DNA of 64,000 nt from contig JAZGUH010000564.1 in the NCBI GenBank assembly GCA_037893225.1, positions 1,054,001 to 1,118,000 on the forward strand. Direction: 5' to 3'. This DNA comes from Hippasteria phrygiana. Taxonomy: Eukaryota; Echinodermata; Asteroidea; Valvatida; Goniasteridae. The notes beneath the pieces were generated by a model. That model was not told where the DNA came from. It was given only the letters and a program-made list of their open reading frames with translations, and ran no database searches. The position numbers and the translations under genes are program-made. Of the stretch, positions 23,621-33,968 are shown piece after piece. Position 1 is the first letter of the stretch, and each line of letters opens with the position of its first letter.

Positions 23621-23853
23621 GATAAGAACAGTAATATCTCTTTATTCGGTTTACCATGGTCAAATGGTCAACCGTGTGTATATATTACATCACATACGCG
23701 GTGGGTATACCGGGGTAAGCCGTGGGTGGTTTGTCATAGGGGGCGCTGTTTGTACGTGTTACATTATAGAAACGCGGGGCTTGTGGCGTAAACACCACTG
23801 ACTTGACTGATGAGGGGCGTGACACCGTAGTTATTGTTGATTTTCATGTCGAT

Positions 23854-25182
23854 ATGTCTCGTTTACTTGGTGTTCGTCAAGTACGCCAGGTTTATTTAAT
23901 TACATACAGCAGGGCAAATATCCGAGTCGGTATTATTGAAGGTTGTCAAGATGTTGCTGACAAAATTGTGTCTACATTTGATATGTGTGGAACTGCACAA
24001 GTCATGCACTGGGCATGCTCTCGAGAATTTCATGCCGATGGAGGTACGCACTACCATATGTCGATCAAATTGGACAGAACTCAGCGTTGGTTACAAGTTA
24101 GAAACCATTTACAACATCATCATGGGATGGCTGTACATTTCTCCTCAAACCATCACAATTATTACAGTGCCTGGAGGTATGTGACCAAAACTGACAGAAA
24201 TTATATCCAATCCAGGGGACATCCTGATTTAACAGATTCAGTACCACCAAAGACTGACGCTGCTTCTCAAATTCTCACTTGGAACTCTCAGTCTCAGCCT
24301 CAGCCCGAGTCTCAGTCTCAGTCCGAGTCTCAGTCTCAGTCTCAGCCCGAGTTTCCGTCTAAGTCACAGCCCGAGTTTCCGTCTCAGTCACAGCCCAAGT
24401 TTCCGTCTCGGTCAAAGCCCGAGTTTAGGTCTCGGTCACAAATCCCGGATTCTGCGATTCCCCCCAACAGTCCCACACATCAACGGATGCGTACACGTTC
24501 CAGACTAACTCCCTATGACGTGTCGGAAATTGTGGTATCCAAAGGACTGAAGACACGCCTCCAATTGATGGCCTTTGTTTTTGGAGTAAACCTTCTGGAA
24601 CTTTTCAAAAACTGCCCGAGGTGTGCTGGTGAATCAAGAAAGAAGTTGTCACGACCACAGGGAGGAACTCTTGTTGAGGTGTACCAGGCCTGCAAGGTGA
24701 GAGCCTGTGGGTATACCCGGAGATGGAGAAGTCAGCCAATGATTGGAAACATCTCGGCAGGGAATCTTATGCTGTCTTCAGTGTTGTTGCTTTCAGGAAC
24801 CAGTGTCCTCAAGCTTCTCGGTGCCCTAGCCTCCATCAACATGGCCGTCTTCTCTTATAACCCTTTCGCTACCAGGAGAAATAATGCACTCATTACCTCA
24901 ATACCAGTCCCCTTTGTAAAAATTTCATTGTATAGCGCCCTCGTAATTCAGCGAGGAGAAAGGCCGATAAGATCTAACACAGTATGTGAACAGGATAGAC
25001 CCGCCAATCTCCCACCCCCCCCCCCCCCCCCCCCCCCCCCCCGTTCAAGGTTGTGTGAAATTGGGTGTGCAGGCAAACCGGCTAATTCTCCCACCCCTAT
25101 CAATATTGCATTGGGGGGGGGGGGGAGGGGGATGAGTGGGAAGGGAGATAAGGGAGGGGAGTGGGAGGGGAAGGGAGGATGA
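23854..25182 (+). CDS. Rep HUH endonuclease, copy 1, fused to transposase sequence
   Basis: The first in-frame ATG is at 23854, although the frame is open from 23803. Motif I is VYLITYSRAN (residues 13-22). The HUH motif is GGTHYHMSIKL, with His66 and His68. The single-tyrosine motif is WRYVTKTD, with Tyr109 and Lys112. This is the Rep layout for nicking DNA by a covalent Tyr-DNA link. A Ser/Gln/Pro-rich linker (about residues 145-210) follows. After LQLMAF the frame crosses the duplication junction at 24577/24578 into the copied transposase exon (FGVNLLELFKNCPRCAG, a CxxC segment) and ends in poly-C and G-rich sequence. It therefore lacks the helicase half. The fusion is a by-product of the duplication; whether it is expressed is unknown. 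Confidence 0.7.
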   Translation: MSRLLGVRQVRQVYLITYSRANIRVGIIEGCQDVADKIVSTFDMCGTAQVMHWACSREFHADGGTHYHMSIKLDRTQRWLQVRNHLQHHHGMAVHFSSNHHNYYSAWRYVTKTDRNYIQSRGHPDLTDSVPPKTDAASQILTWNSQSQPQPESQSQSESQSQSQPEFPSKSQPEFPSQSQPKFPSRSKPEFRSRSQIPDSAIPPNSPTHQRMRTRSRLTPYDVSEIVVSKGLKTRLQLMAFVFGVNLLELFKNCPRCAGESRKKLSRPQGGTLVEVYQACKVRACGYTRRWRSQPMIGNISAGNLMLSSVLLLSGTSVLKLLGALASINMAVFSYNPFATRRNNALITSIPVPFVKISLYSALVIQRGERPIRSNTVCEQDRPANLPPPPPPPPPPRSRLCEIGCAGKPANSPTPINIALGGGGRGMSGKGDKGGEWEGKGG

Positions 25183-25907
25183 GGGAGGGGTATTGGGGGG
25201 GGGGGGGGAGGGGCGGTGAGGGGGAGGAGGTGGAGAAACAATTATTTATATTCACATAACTGTGATCTGGAATGTTTCAAACTACGGTCGCGGTGCACGA
25301 TCGACTTTTTGTCGATAGGGGGCGCTATTCACATTTTCGCCAAATACAACATGAGCTTGGTGCCAAAAGGAGCCACGGTAAGGAAGTGGCGTGGAACTTT
25401 GGTGCCAAGCGGAGCCCATGGTAGTGAAAGGGTTATAATAAAAAGTTTTTAGGTCCTGTGAGGGCGCTGTAACGACGCGATTTTCTGGGCTCCAACTAGC
25501 TAGGAAAGTGACGTTTGTTGAACTAGCTTGGGACTTTTATCTAGCAACTCCATTTTGGAAATATGCACCTGTATTTATTTGCGCTTTAGAATGTTTAAAC
25601 TTTCTTGAGTTATCTGGACATTCACTAACCATTTTCTCGGAGCGCAAAATAATTACCTTGCTGCCAAACATCTACTTTGAACTGTGTCGTTTGTTAGATT
25701 TTTTTGGTGGTTTTTTCTTCGTTTTAGTTTAATTATGGGGCCGGAGTGGAGCTGGATATAATAATAACTTTTTGCAAGTGTTTCGGTACTTTGTAATGGC
25801 TAGTCAGTTTCGTCATGGTTTCGTTAATCTTTAAGCACAACAAGTTTTACAACCGTGTTAACGTTTCTTAAAAAACACAGTGCGCAGGGGGGGGGGGGGG
25901 GGGGGGA

Positions 25908-25940
<33 letters not shown>

Positions 25941-27139
25941 AAGCTTTAAAATGGCACGTACTGGCAATCTAAGGGGGGGGGGGGGGGGGATGCTACTGCC
26001 CGGTGGTGTACATGTGCGCACGTACGTACCCGACAAATTTGACTGTCCGAATTTACATCCTCCAGAGCCACGCATGTGCAGTAAGCACAATTTTCAAAGG
26101 TCAAAAAACTTATGCAGTCACGCCACACAGACTATTATGCAAGATGGTCAACTTGGACGGTTCACCATCTGGTTTGTATAAAAGATAAGAACAGTAATAT
26201 CTCTTTATTCGGTTTACCATGGTCAAATGGTCAACCGTGTGTATATATTACATCACATACGCGGTGGGTATACCGGGGTAAGCCGTGGGTGGTTTGTCAT
26301 AGGGGGCGCTGTTTGTACGTGTTACATTATAGAAACGCGGGGCTTGTGGCGTAAACACCACTGACTTGACTGATGAGGGGCGTGACACCGTAGTTATTGT
26401 TGATTTTCATGTCGATATGTCTCGTTTACTTGGTGTTCGTCAAGTACGCCAGGTTTATTTAATTACATACAGCAGGGCAAATATCCGAGTCGGTATTATT
26501 GAAGGTTGTCAAGATGTTGCTGACAAAATTGTGTCTACATTTGATATGTGTGGAACTGCACAAGTCATGCACTGGGCATGCTCTCGAGAATTTCATGCCG
26601 ATGGAGGTACGCACTACCATATGTCGATCAAATTGGACAGAACTCAGCGTTGGTTACAAGTTAGAAACCATTTACAACATCATCATGGGATGGCTGTACA
26701 TTTCTCCTCAAACCATCACAATTATTACAGTGCCTGGAGGTATGTGACCAAAACTGACAGAAATTATATCCAATCCAGGGGACATCCTGATTTAACAGAT
26801 TCAGTACCACCAAAGACTGACGCTGCTTCTCAAATTCTCACTTGGAACTCTCAGTCTCAGCCTCAGCCCGAGTCTCAGTCTCAGTCCGAGTCTCAGTCTC
26901 AGTCTCAGCCCGAGTTTCCGTCTAAGTCACAGCCCGAGTTTCCGTCTCAGTCACAGCCCAAGTTTCCGTCTCGGTCAAAGCCCGAGTTTAGGTCTCGGTC
27001 ACAAATCCCGGATTCTGCGATTCCCCCAACAGTCCCACACATCAACGGATGCGTACACGTTCCAGACTAACTCCCTATGACGTGTCGGAAATTGTGGTAT
27101 CCAAAGGACTGAAGACACGCCTCCAATTGATGGCCTTTG
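24578..27139 (+). repeat. tandem duplication, copy 2 (2.56 kb)
   Basis: Starts at the junction GGCCTTTG/TTTTTGGAG, which joins Rep to transposase sequence, and ends where Rep exon 1 continues normally into GCTGATCAGCAGAAGG. Only this copy is connected to the helicase exon. Relative to copy 1 it has one A fewer near 24605, which restores the transposase frame, and one C fewer near 27025, which breaks Rep. Confidence 0.9.
26177..26183 (+). promoter_or_regulatory. TATA box upstream of Rep copy 2
   Basis: TATAAAA, identical in context to the copy at 23614 and 234 bases before the ATG at 26417. Confidence 0.35.
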
Positions 27140-27225
27140 CTGATCAGCAGAAGGAGGAGGGGAAAACGGACATCGCTCAGTTCATTATCAACAAGGGCAA
27201 AAGGGTTGTACACGAGACAATCCAG

Positions 27226-28084
27226 GTATACGTAAGCTGAAGTCTATATGTGAAACACACACAGTAACTATTAACTAAAACTAAGACAAGCCCGAAATTG
27301 CTGCCCAAAATTCCATGTGGGTCGTAGGGGTGTTGCTACGCACCAGTTGGCGATAGGGTTCCATTACATGAAAATATGCAGAAAATGGCACAAAATCAGA
27401 CCAAACTTAGAACGCCACATGGTGATGCTGAGGGGTAGAGTGGCAATGTGTTTTTCACTGGAAATTACAGATTAAGACCTCTTGGACATGTTTCTTTTCA
27501 ATTTTACCAGGGTTGACCGAATGAATGTGTTTTTATATTCCCCTCCCCCAAACCACCCCTCAAATGATCGTCAATCTCTGGGCCCAGGTCTAAATGTAGC
27601 CTCCCATCTCTATGCCAAAGAGACCCACCTGTTGGTTTTTTTTTGCAAAACCAAATTTGAGGTAATTGAGCTGTAGAGATATGTAAACTTATGTGAATTA
27701 TCTTGCCCTCGGGCCTGATATAGGTCATTAGGCTAGGCTAACCGTTCAGTTCAGTTGTAGGGGATCTCCTCCCCCCCCCCCCCCCCCTTCCAAATATATT
27801 TTTAGAGAAACCTAAAAATATTTAGAGAAACCTACTATTTTATGCTAATGAGACCGTGTTGAGTCAAACCACAATCTACTAGTCTAAGGCTAATGAAAGT
27901 TTATTGTTTCCCGTTACTTGACCGACTCCTGTGTTCGTGCCGGACCCCAATCAGTCTTTGCACAAAAAATCATTAGTTTCTATTATAGTAGTTTTCACCC
28001 CAACTTTAAGTAATAGAACGTCTTCAAATCTGAAGTTTATTGCTAATCCTGCACACATTATCTTTTTTGAAATATTATTTGCAG
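27226..28084 (+). other. intron of the Rep gene
   Basis: GTATAC donor and TTTGCAG acceptor. The 859 bases contain a C run at about 27770-27787 and a duplicated TTTAGAGAAACCTA word at about 27800-27835. A spliced Rep argues that this copy has been shaped as a nuclear gene rather than being a raw viral insertion. Confidence 0.6.
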
Positions 28085-28756
28085 GAGGCTTGGGAACTCT
28101 TTGAATCCCGTGAGACGCTGAGAAGGTCGACCATGAGCAGACTTGACATCCTGCAGCAGGCTGCCCAAGCTGCATGCAAGTGCAATGGAGTATGGCTACA
28201 ATGCGCTACAGAAATACTGGTGAATAATGGGATTCAAATAACTGCGTTTGCAAGAAGCATTTATTTATTGTTGTCTGAGGGAAGGGGTAAATATAGAAAT
28301 CTAATGATAACGGGCCCGGCCAATACTGGAAAGACGTTTATGTTAAATCCCCTAAATGACATATTCCGCACATTCACAAACCCTGCAACGGGTACTTTTG
28401 CATGGGTAGGGGCAGAGTTAAGCGAGGTCATATTTTTGAATGATTTCAGGTGGACACCTAAAATCATACCCTGGAATGACATGCTTCTTCTATTGGAAGG
28501 TCAAACGGTTCATTTGCCAGCACCTAAAACTCACTATGCAAGAGATATTGCTTTCGATACAGACAGCCCAATATTCTGTACTGGAAAACTGCCTTTAGTC
28601 TACATAAGTAGTGGGTCTATTGATGAACGCGAGACAGAGATGATGTCTGTCAGATGGAATATGTACTCATTTTCTCATCAGATTCCACAAGCCCAACAGC
28701 AAGCAGTCACCCCATGTCCGTACTGTTTTTCGCATTTAGTACTTGACAATAGATAA
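28085..28756 (+). CDS. SF3 helicase exon of Rep (C-terminal half)
   Basis: About 223 codons, intact to the stop at 28754-28756. The Walker A motif is GPANTGKT (exon residues 77-84), and a Walker B-like strand is EVIFLND (114-120). A motif C-like segment is DTDSPIFCTGK (158-168), and a conserved Arg follows in EMMSVRW. The C-terminus has CPYC (211-214), a possible zinc knuckle. The GP..TGKT form and the short spacing fit superfamily 3 helicases, the hexameric 3'-5' unwinding motors found in Rep/NS1 proteins. An upstream helical segment (DILQQAAQAACKCNGVWLQC) precedes it. Unlike exon 1, this exon exists once in the window. Confidence 0.75.
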   Translation, partial: EAWELFESRETLRRSTMSRLDILQQAAQAACKCNGVWLQCATEILVNNGIQITAFARSIYLLLSEGRGKYRNLMITGPANTGKTFMLNPLNDIFRTFTNPATGTFAWVGAELSEVIFLNDFRWTPKIIPWNDMLLLLEGQTVHLPAPKTHYARDIAFDTDSPIFCTGKLPLVYISSGSIDERETEMMSVRWNMYSFSHQIPQAQQQAVTPCPYCFSHLVLDNR

Positions 28757-29892
28757 GAAGGTGGGCGTTGCGCAAATTCTTCTCTTTGCACTATACAATG
28801 TACGTAGTGATTTAAAGATAGAAACAGTCATTCCAGCGACCACAACATGTTGCCTTGACTAAATATGGCACCAGTGCAGATTTTAAAGCATCAAACCCTT
28901 TTTTTTATTGAACTCTTGCTTTTCATATGGTGATTATTTCTTTGGGGTGTAATTTAGGAGGCATTTGTGTTACCTGTAAGGCTGCAAGTAGCGTTGACGA
29001 CCGTGGCTGCTAATAACACTACAAGCTGTGCAAGTCACTCGCTGTGAAGAATGACATCAGTCCAGTGCTGTACTTTAACGCAAACCCATTCAGGTATTCT
29101 CTAAGCACCCTGCTGAAACCAACCAAATCTGCAAACTGTTCGAAAACCCTCCTCGACCCCTAGGACCCCTCAACTTATGCTTATAAAAAAACAGTCTGTA
29201 CATTTACTGAGTAATCTTGCGTTTGTGTGTGCTTCGTTTATGAATGTAAGTCGAGGGGTCGTGGGGGTCGAGGGGAGGTTTTTAGAACAACCCCTGAACT
29301 GGACATGAAAGTACAGCGCAGGACACATTCTTGACAGCCACATTCGTGCAACGCTATTTGGAGCGACATGTTTGGCATATTATAATTATTACAGTATGTC
29401 AAATCAGTACTATAAGGTCCTTATAGAAATTCTGCACCATCCATGCAGTGCATTTTATACAGTGTTGTAACCAATCAGGATGTGAATTTACGTTTAATTT
29501 GATAAATGTTTAGCAAAACTTTCCCGTAGCGTTTAAACGTTTAGTCAACAATTGCAAAAAGGCTGCCGCCAGTCGCATTGTGTAGGATGTCGGAGAGGTG
29601 CTGTCCGCGTCGAGCATTGATCTTGTCCCAGCGGCGTATTGAAAACATCAAACACAAACAATTGTTTACACTGTGTAGTACTAAAGGTGTTTGTATTTCT
29701 TTGTAAATTAAATACGTCAAAGATTCTGGATTCTTTGTGAAGAAAACTGGAATGTAGATTGCGTGCATACAAAATCCCATTTTTAAAATTGAGTTGCGTT
29801 TAAACGTTTGGGAAAATATCTAAACTGATTTTTTTATTTTTTATAGTTTAAACGTTTAAACGTCCCATTCTTAGTAACCGAGTCATTTTTTA
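28757..29892. other. no gene; inverted repeat and GTTTAAAC words
   Basis: An inverted repeat pairs CCTCGACCCCTAGGACCCCT (from about 29152) with a GTCGAGGGG/GGGGTCGAGGGG stretch at 29251-29278. Several GTTTAAACGTTTA words lie at 29530-29865. No coding sequence recognised. Confidence 0.45.
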
Positions 29893-29983
29893 TCAAGTCA
29901 AGTCAAGGTACAATTAAAATTTTCCAAAGTCAAGACCCAAGTCACATTTTCCCAAGTCAAGTCCCGAGTCATTTTCTTTACCA

Positions 29984-30350
29984 GAGTCGAGTCGAGTCGA
30001 GTCGAGTCGAGTCGAGTCGAGTCGAGTCGAGTCGAGTCGAGTCGAGTCGAGTCGAGTCGAGTCGAGTCGAGTCGAGTCGAGTCGAGTCGAGTCGAGTCGA
30101 GTCGAGTCGAGTCGAGTCGAGTCGAGTCGAGTCGAGTCGAGTCGAGTCGAGTCGAGTCGAGTCGAGTCGAGTCGAGTCGAGTCGAGTCGAGTCGAGTCGA
30201 GTCGAGTCGAGTCGAGTCGAGTCGAGTCGAGTCGAGTCGAGTCGAGTCGAGTCGAGTCGAGTCGAGTCGAGTCGAGTCGAGTCGAGTCGAGTCGAGTCGA
30301 GTCGAGTCGAGTCGAGCCGAGCCGAGCCGAGCCGAGCCGAGCCGAGCCGA
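29984..30350. repeat. (GAGTC)n pentanucleotide satellite
   Basis: About 66 near-perfect copies of GAGTC, changing to GAGCC over the last seven units. It is flanked on the left by degenerate AAGTC words (29893-29975). Open frames through it (DSTRL on minus) are repeat artefacts. Confidence 0.95.
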
Positions 30351-30380
30351 GTTGAGACAGCTGACACAGATGAGACACTG

Positions 30381-30614
30381 GTGAGACATCCGACGCTGGT
30401 GAGACATCCGTCGCTGGTGAGACATCCGTCGCTGGTGAGACATCCGTCGCTGGTGAGACATCCGTCGCTGGTGAGACATCCGTCGCTGGTGAGACATCCG
30501 TCGCTGGTGAGACATCCGTCGCTGGTGAGACATCCGTCGCTGGTGAGACATCCGTCGCTGGTGAGACATCCGTCGCTGGTGAGACATTTGTCGCTGGTGA
30601 GACATCCGTCGCTG
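30381..30614. repeat. 18-bp minisatellite, 13 units
   Basis: The unit is GTGAGACATCCGTCGCTG, with isolated variants (GACGCTG in unit 1, TTTGTCGC in unit 12). The array length is exactly 13 x 18 = 234. It lies between the pentamer array and the decayed Rep copy and stays in frame with that Rep remnant on the minus strand. Confidence 0.9.
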
Positions 30615-30659
30615 CTGGCACAGCTGACACAGCTGGACTCGACTTGACTCGGCAAAAAA

Positions 30660-31183
30660 GGCTGAGACTTAGACTCGTCTTCAGTCCTTTGGATACCACA
30701 ATTTCTGATACATCATAGGGAGTTAGTCTTGAACGCGTACGCGGGGTACGCATCCGTTGATGTGTGGGACTGTTTGGGGGAATCACAGAATCAGGGATCT
30801 GTGACTGAGACACAAACTCGGGCTGAGACTGAGAGTTCCAAGTGAGAATTTGAGAAGCAGCGTCAGTCTTTGGTGCTACTGAATCTGTTAAATCAGGATG
30901 CCCCCCTGGATTTGATATAATTTCTGTCAGTTTGGGTCACATACCTCCAGGCACTGTAATAATTGTGATGATTTGTAAATGGTTTCTAACTTGTAACCAA
31001 CGCAGAGTTCTGTCCAATTTGATCCACACATATCAAATGCACTACACAATTTTGTCGGCACGATCTTGACGACATTCAATGATACCGACTCGGGTATTTG
31101 CCCTGCTGTATGTAATTAAATAAATGTGGTGTACTTGACACCCCCCCCCCCCCCCCCCCCCCATCAGTCAAGTCAGTGGTGTC
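30660..31183 (-). pseudogene. decayed inverted third copy of Rep exon 1
   Basis: Read on the minus strand, it carries the CACCACTGACTTGACTGATG leader, a C/G tract in place of the ATG region, then the GTACACCA... Rep coding stretch, the linker and SRLTPYDVSEIVVSKGLKT. The region equivalent to 23817-23878, which holds the start codon, is missing and replaced by a homopolymer. The linker is shorter than in the intact copies. Substitutions and small indels are frequent, so it is much older than the tandem pair. A further 65-bp duplicate of the YVTK-region sequence lies at 31190-31256. Confidence 0.75.
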
Positions 31184-31734
31184 CAGAAGCATTGAGATCA
31201 GTTTCTGTCAGCTTTGGTCGCATACCTCCACACACTGTAATAATTGTGATGATTTTAATTAGGGATGTTCATTTTTGAAGAATTGAGTATTCGATTATCC
31301 GAGACCGGGTTTGACCGAATATTCAAATATCCGACATCGCCAATGAAGTCTTTCAGGTGTCTGCTGCAACTGCATGCCGCGTCGGTAAAAACGTGCATGC
31401 AAAGGCAAAGCACGCCGGTGTTTTACATGTGGCGATCAATATTAGAGACCACCCGATGGACATTTGGCATTGTATCAAGATCATTACGAGTGAGTATGTG
31501 TAACGTTCTAATAAAAAAAAAACTCCAGCCCGAGTTTTTGCAATAATTATTTTAGAAATGTCAAGGGTTTTACGGTCGGGAACCATAAACCTATGTTCAC
31601 AAGAAATGTTGCATTTGACATTGCTAAGTGCCGTAACTTTTCCATTAAAATAGCATCAGTCGTATCTGGACGTGCATATAGAATTTTTTTGAATATTTCA
31701 ACCGGCAAAAAGCAATTCGAATATTCAATTGACA

Positions 31735-32200
31735 GTGTTGTAACCAAGTCATGTTTTCTCAAGTCAAATCAAGTCACAATTCAAATGTTCACAAGTCCAG
31801 TCCCAAGTCCAATGTTTTCAAGTCAACAAGTACCAAGTCTCAAGTCAATTGTTGCACATAGTAAAGTCAAATTCCAATGACAAATGACTTTTGGCTGGCA
31901 CGTATGCACTGTACAAAATCAACCATGCGTCCCCGGTCTTGACGATTCTCCATGCAGTCGTCCAGTGTTGCAGCCTCGCATACGTACTGGACACCCAGCT
32001 CGCTAGGCGCTGTAGGCTTGGCATTTTTTGTCAACTGGTATGTGCATATAGGCCCAAAAGTTTTGTTTGTTTTAACAAAAGTGTTGATGTCAGCAAGTGA
32101 AATTTAAATTTATTCAAATCAAAGTCACAAGTCATGTTTTTTTCAAGTCGAGTCAAGTGAAGTCCCAAGTCATTTTTTTTGTCAAGTGAAGTCTCGAGTC
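31735..32200. repeat. degenerate CAAGTC-rich sequence
   Basis: From CAGTGTTGTAACCAAGTC (about 31733) to 31870, and again at 32110-32200, the words CAAGTC, AAGTCCCAAGTC and GAGTC recur irregularly. The same type flanks the perfect GAGTC array at 29.9 kb. Likely an old element whose internal words seeded the satellite. Confidence 0.5.
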
Positions 32201-32369
32201 TTTTATAAGCATTTTGAGTCGCTGCTGTTTGTGATATGAATGTAAAATACACGGATAAGTTGTTCATTTTAGCCAGTTCATTGTCGGACACCTACATAAT
32301 GTGTAAGCTCAATCTCATTGCTAAGAAAAGCAATACCGCCGTGTATATGTATTTTGGTAATACATGTAT

Positions 32370-32701
32370 TATATGATTTTTACTAAATACTTTGTGGTAC
32401 ATTTGCTTTTTTTGTTGTTAAATGACTGTTTTTTATTCCGTTGTCAGTCTGTCCATTTCCCCGTTTGTCAATCTGTTGTGCTGTTCCATATTGAATGTCG
32501 TGCTGTCTGCTCGTCTGTCCGTTTTGCTGTTTGTCGTGTCTATTTTTGGTTAATAAATGACCATCAATTGATGTACTCAGGAGATTGTGGTTTAAAACTG
32601 CTGCCATGCCAAACTTTAAAAATTATTTCTGTGCAAATTGTATTTGTTCATAGTATTTTTGATGAATTTGCTGAATAAACCTGAATAATAATAATAATAA
32701 T
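32370..32701 (+). repeat. possible LINE 3' end
   Basis: The stretch ends TGAATAAACCTGAATAATAATAATAATAA, a microsatellite-type tail like those at the 3' ends of CR1/L2 LINEs. It is preceded by a TGTC-rich noncoding sequence. No RT sequence is attached. Confidence 0.3.
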
Positions 32702-32941
32702 ACATAGTAACTGACCCATCAATTTATGTACTCAGGAGATTGTGGTTAAATACTGTGCCTCTCCCCTCTTTAATTCCCCTACACACCCCCCGCCCCTTTC
32801 AATGTTGTTGGGATTGAAGTGATTAACGTTAACATATTGCAGTCATTGAGTTTATTACTGCACAAAAGTACCCCCCCCTGCCCCCCCCCCCCCTCCCCTT
32901 CACAGAAATTAAAACAATGGGCCATGTGCAAGGTCGCTTGG

Positions 32942-33058
32942 GGGCGCTGTAACGACCATTTCCTGGGCTGCAACTAGCTAGAAAAGTGACGTTTGTTGAA
33001 CTAGCTTGGGATGCGTACTTTTATCTAGCAACTCCATTTTGGAAATATGTATTTATTT
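32942..33058 (+). repeat. second side of direct repeat R
   Basis: Matches 22905-23023 and 25462-25580 in direct orientation over about 117 bp, with few substitutions, one 6-base insertion (GCGTAC region) and a 3-base gap. Similarity ends on both sides, at GGGCGCTG and TATTTATTT. Confidence 0.7.
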
Positions 33059-33968
33059 GAGTTGCAAGGGTGTACATGTGTGTAAATGCGTGTATTATCT
33101 TCGAAATATCGTTGAAACAGCGCCCTCGCGCGTTCGAGCAAAGTCCATTTGCCTACTGTCTCGTATAATTCGACATTCTTTAATTACCAACGAAGGTATC
33201 CTTCATATACATGTACATGTATTTAGCATTTCTTTAATTATGAATTAAACTGCTGCAAACTGCTTATATACTGACTGAATGGACCTGAAATATACAAATA
33301 CAAAAATTTGCTGGCCTAACGTTTCGAACTTTAGCAAGTTTGACACATTAGGCCAGCTAATTATAAAGTTCCATGATGATTTTTGAGTAATTTCCAAGGA
33401 TTTATGGGTAACCCCCAAATGGCCCCAATGTATGTAAAAATAAATTCCTAAAATACATGTTTGAGTAAATAGCAATAATATTAGCCTCGGTCAAGCCGTT
33501 TGACTATCAGATGAACAGTGGCTTCACTATGCATGAAGCTTGAATGGTGACCTCACACGGCTACATGTAGGCTACAATATGCAAATCAGTTGAATCCGAT
33601 CTGATATCTTAGAACAACCGTGGGGTCACTGTTTGTGCTTCGAACAGTACTGAGGTTGTATATGCCGGCAATCGTGGACCTAGGACAAAAGAATTCGGGC
33701 GTAAACAAAGGGTTCCACGTTTGACCTAACGTCCACGATTGAAAATCGTGTACAAAACCAATGGGAGGCCTTCCGAAAAAGTTAGAGTATAAACAAAAGA
33801 GGAACAATGGGAGGTCCACGATTGCACCCGTTTACATGACTGCGTGCCTGTACGAGTGTGAGTGCATGGCGCACGGCTGCTGTCGTTAGCCGGCCACCAA
33901 TCGTTGGACAATTGTCCTGTGTTTTATAATCCTAATCAATCGAGTTCACTGTGTAAAATTAACCCCAG
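33059..33968. other. end of the large intron, no gene
   Basis: Contains a 12-bp inverted repeat, CAATCGTGGACC (33669-33680) and GGTCCACGATTG (33813-33824), and ends at an AG acceptor (33967-33968) for the second transposase exon. Confidence 0.45.

Larger units (their letters stand above)
22018..24577 (+). repeat. tandem duplication, copy 1 (2.56 kb)
   Basis: The unit runs from TTTTTGGAGTAAACC inside the transposase exon to CAATTGATGGCCTTTG inside Rep exon 1. The next copy follows directly. Differences seen by eye are confined to homopolymers and short runs (C, G, A and T lengths), so it is very recent or an assembly duplicate. Confidence 0.9.
26417..28756 (+). pseudogene. Rep gene copy 2: HUH exon plus SF3 helicase exon, one-base frameshift
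   Basis: Exon 1 (26417-27225) carries the same HUH and YVTK motifs as copy 1, the Ser/Gln-rich linker, then SEIVVSKGLKTRLQLMAFAD and GKRVVHETIQ. It ends CAG/GTATAC. Exon 2 starts after TTTGCAG at 28085, and both junctions are phase 0, so the splice is consistent. A single C is missing from the C run near 27024 (5 C here, 6 in copy 1). This switches the frame and stops translation at 27068-27070, before the helicase. Without the lesion the two exons would make about 490 residues, the usual size of an endonuclease-helicase Rep. Known relatives are CRESS-virus and parvovirus Rep/NS1 proteins and HUH transposons; from memory, close relatives occur as unnamed proteins in invertebrate genomes. Confidence 0.75.

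Noticed and set aside
29984..30614. CRISPR-like array
   Set aside because: Units are contiguous with no unique spacers, and the genome is eukaryotic.
29898..30813. Minus-strand frames of 225-299 codons
   Set aside because: Satellite translations (DSTRL and SPATDV). Only the first 40 or so residues of one of them are the decayed Rep tail.
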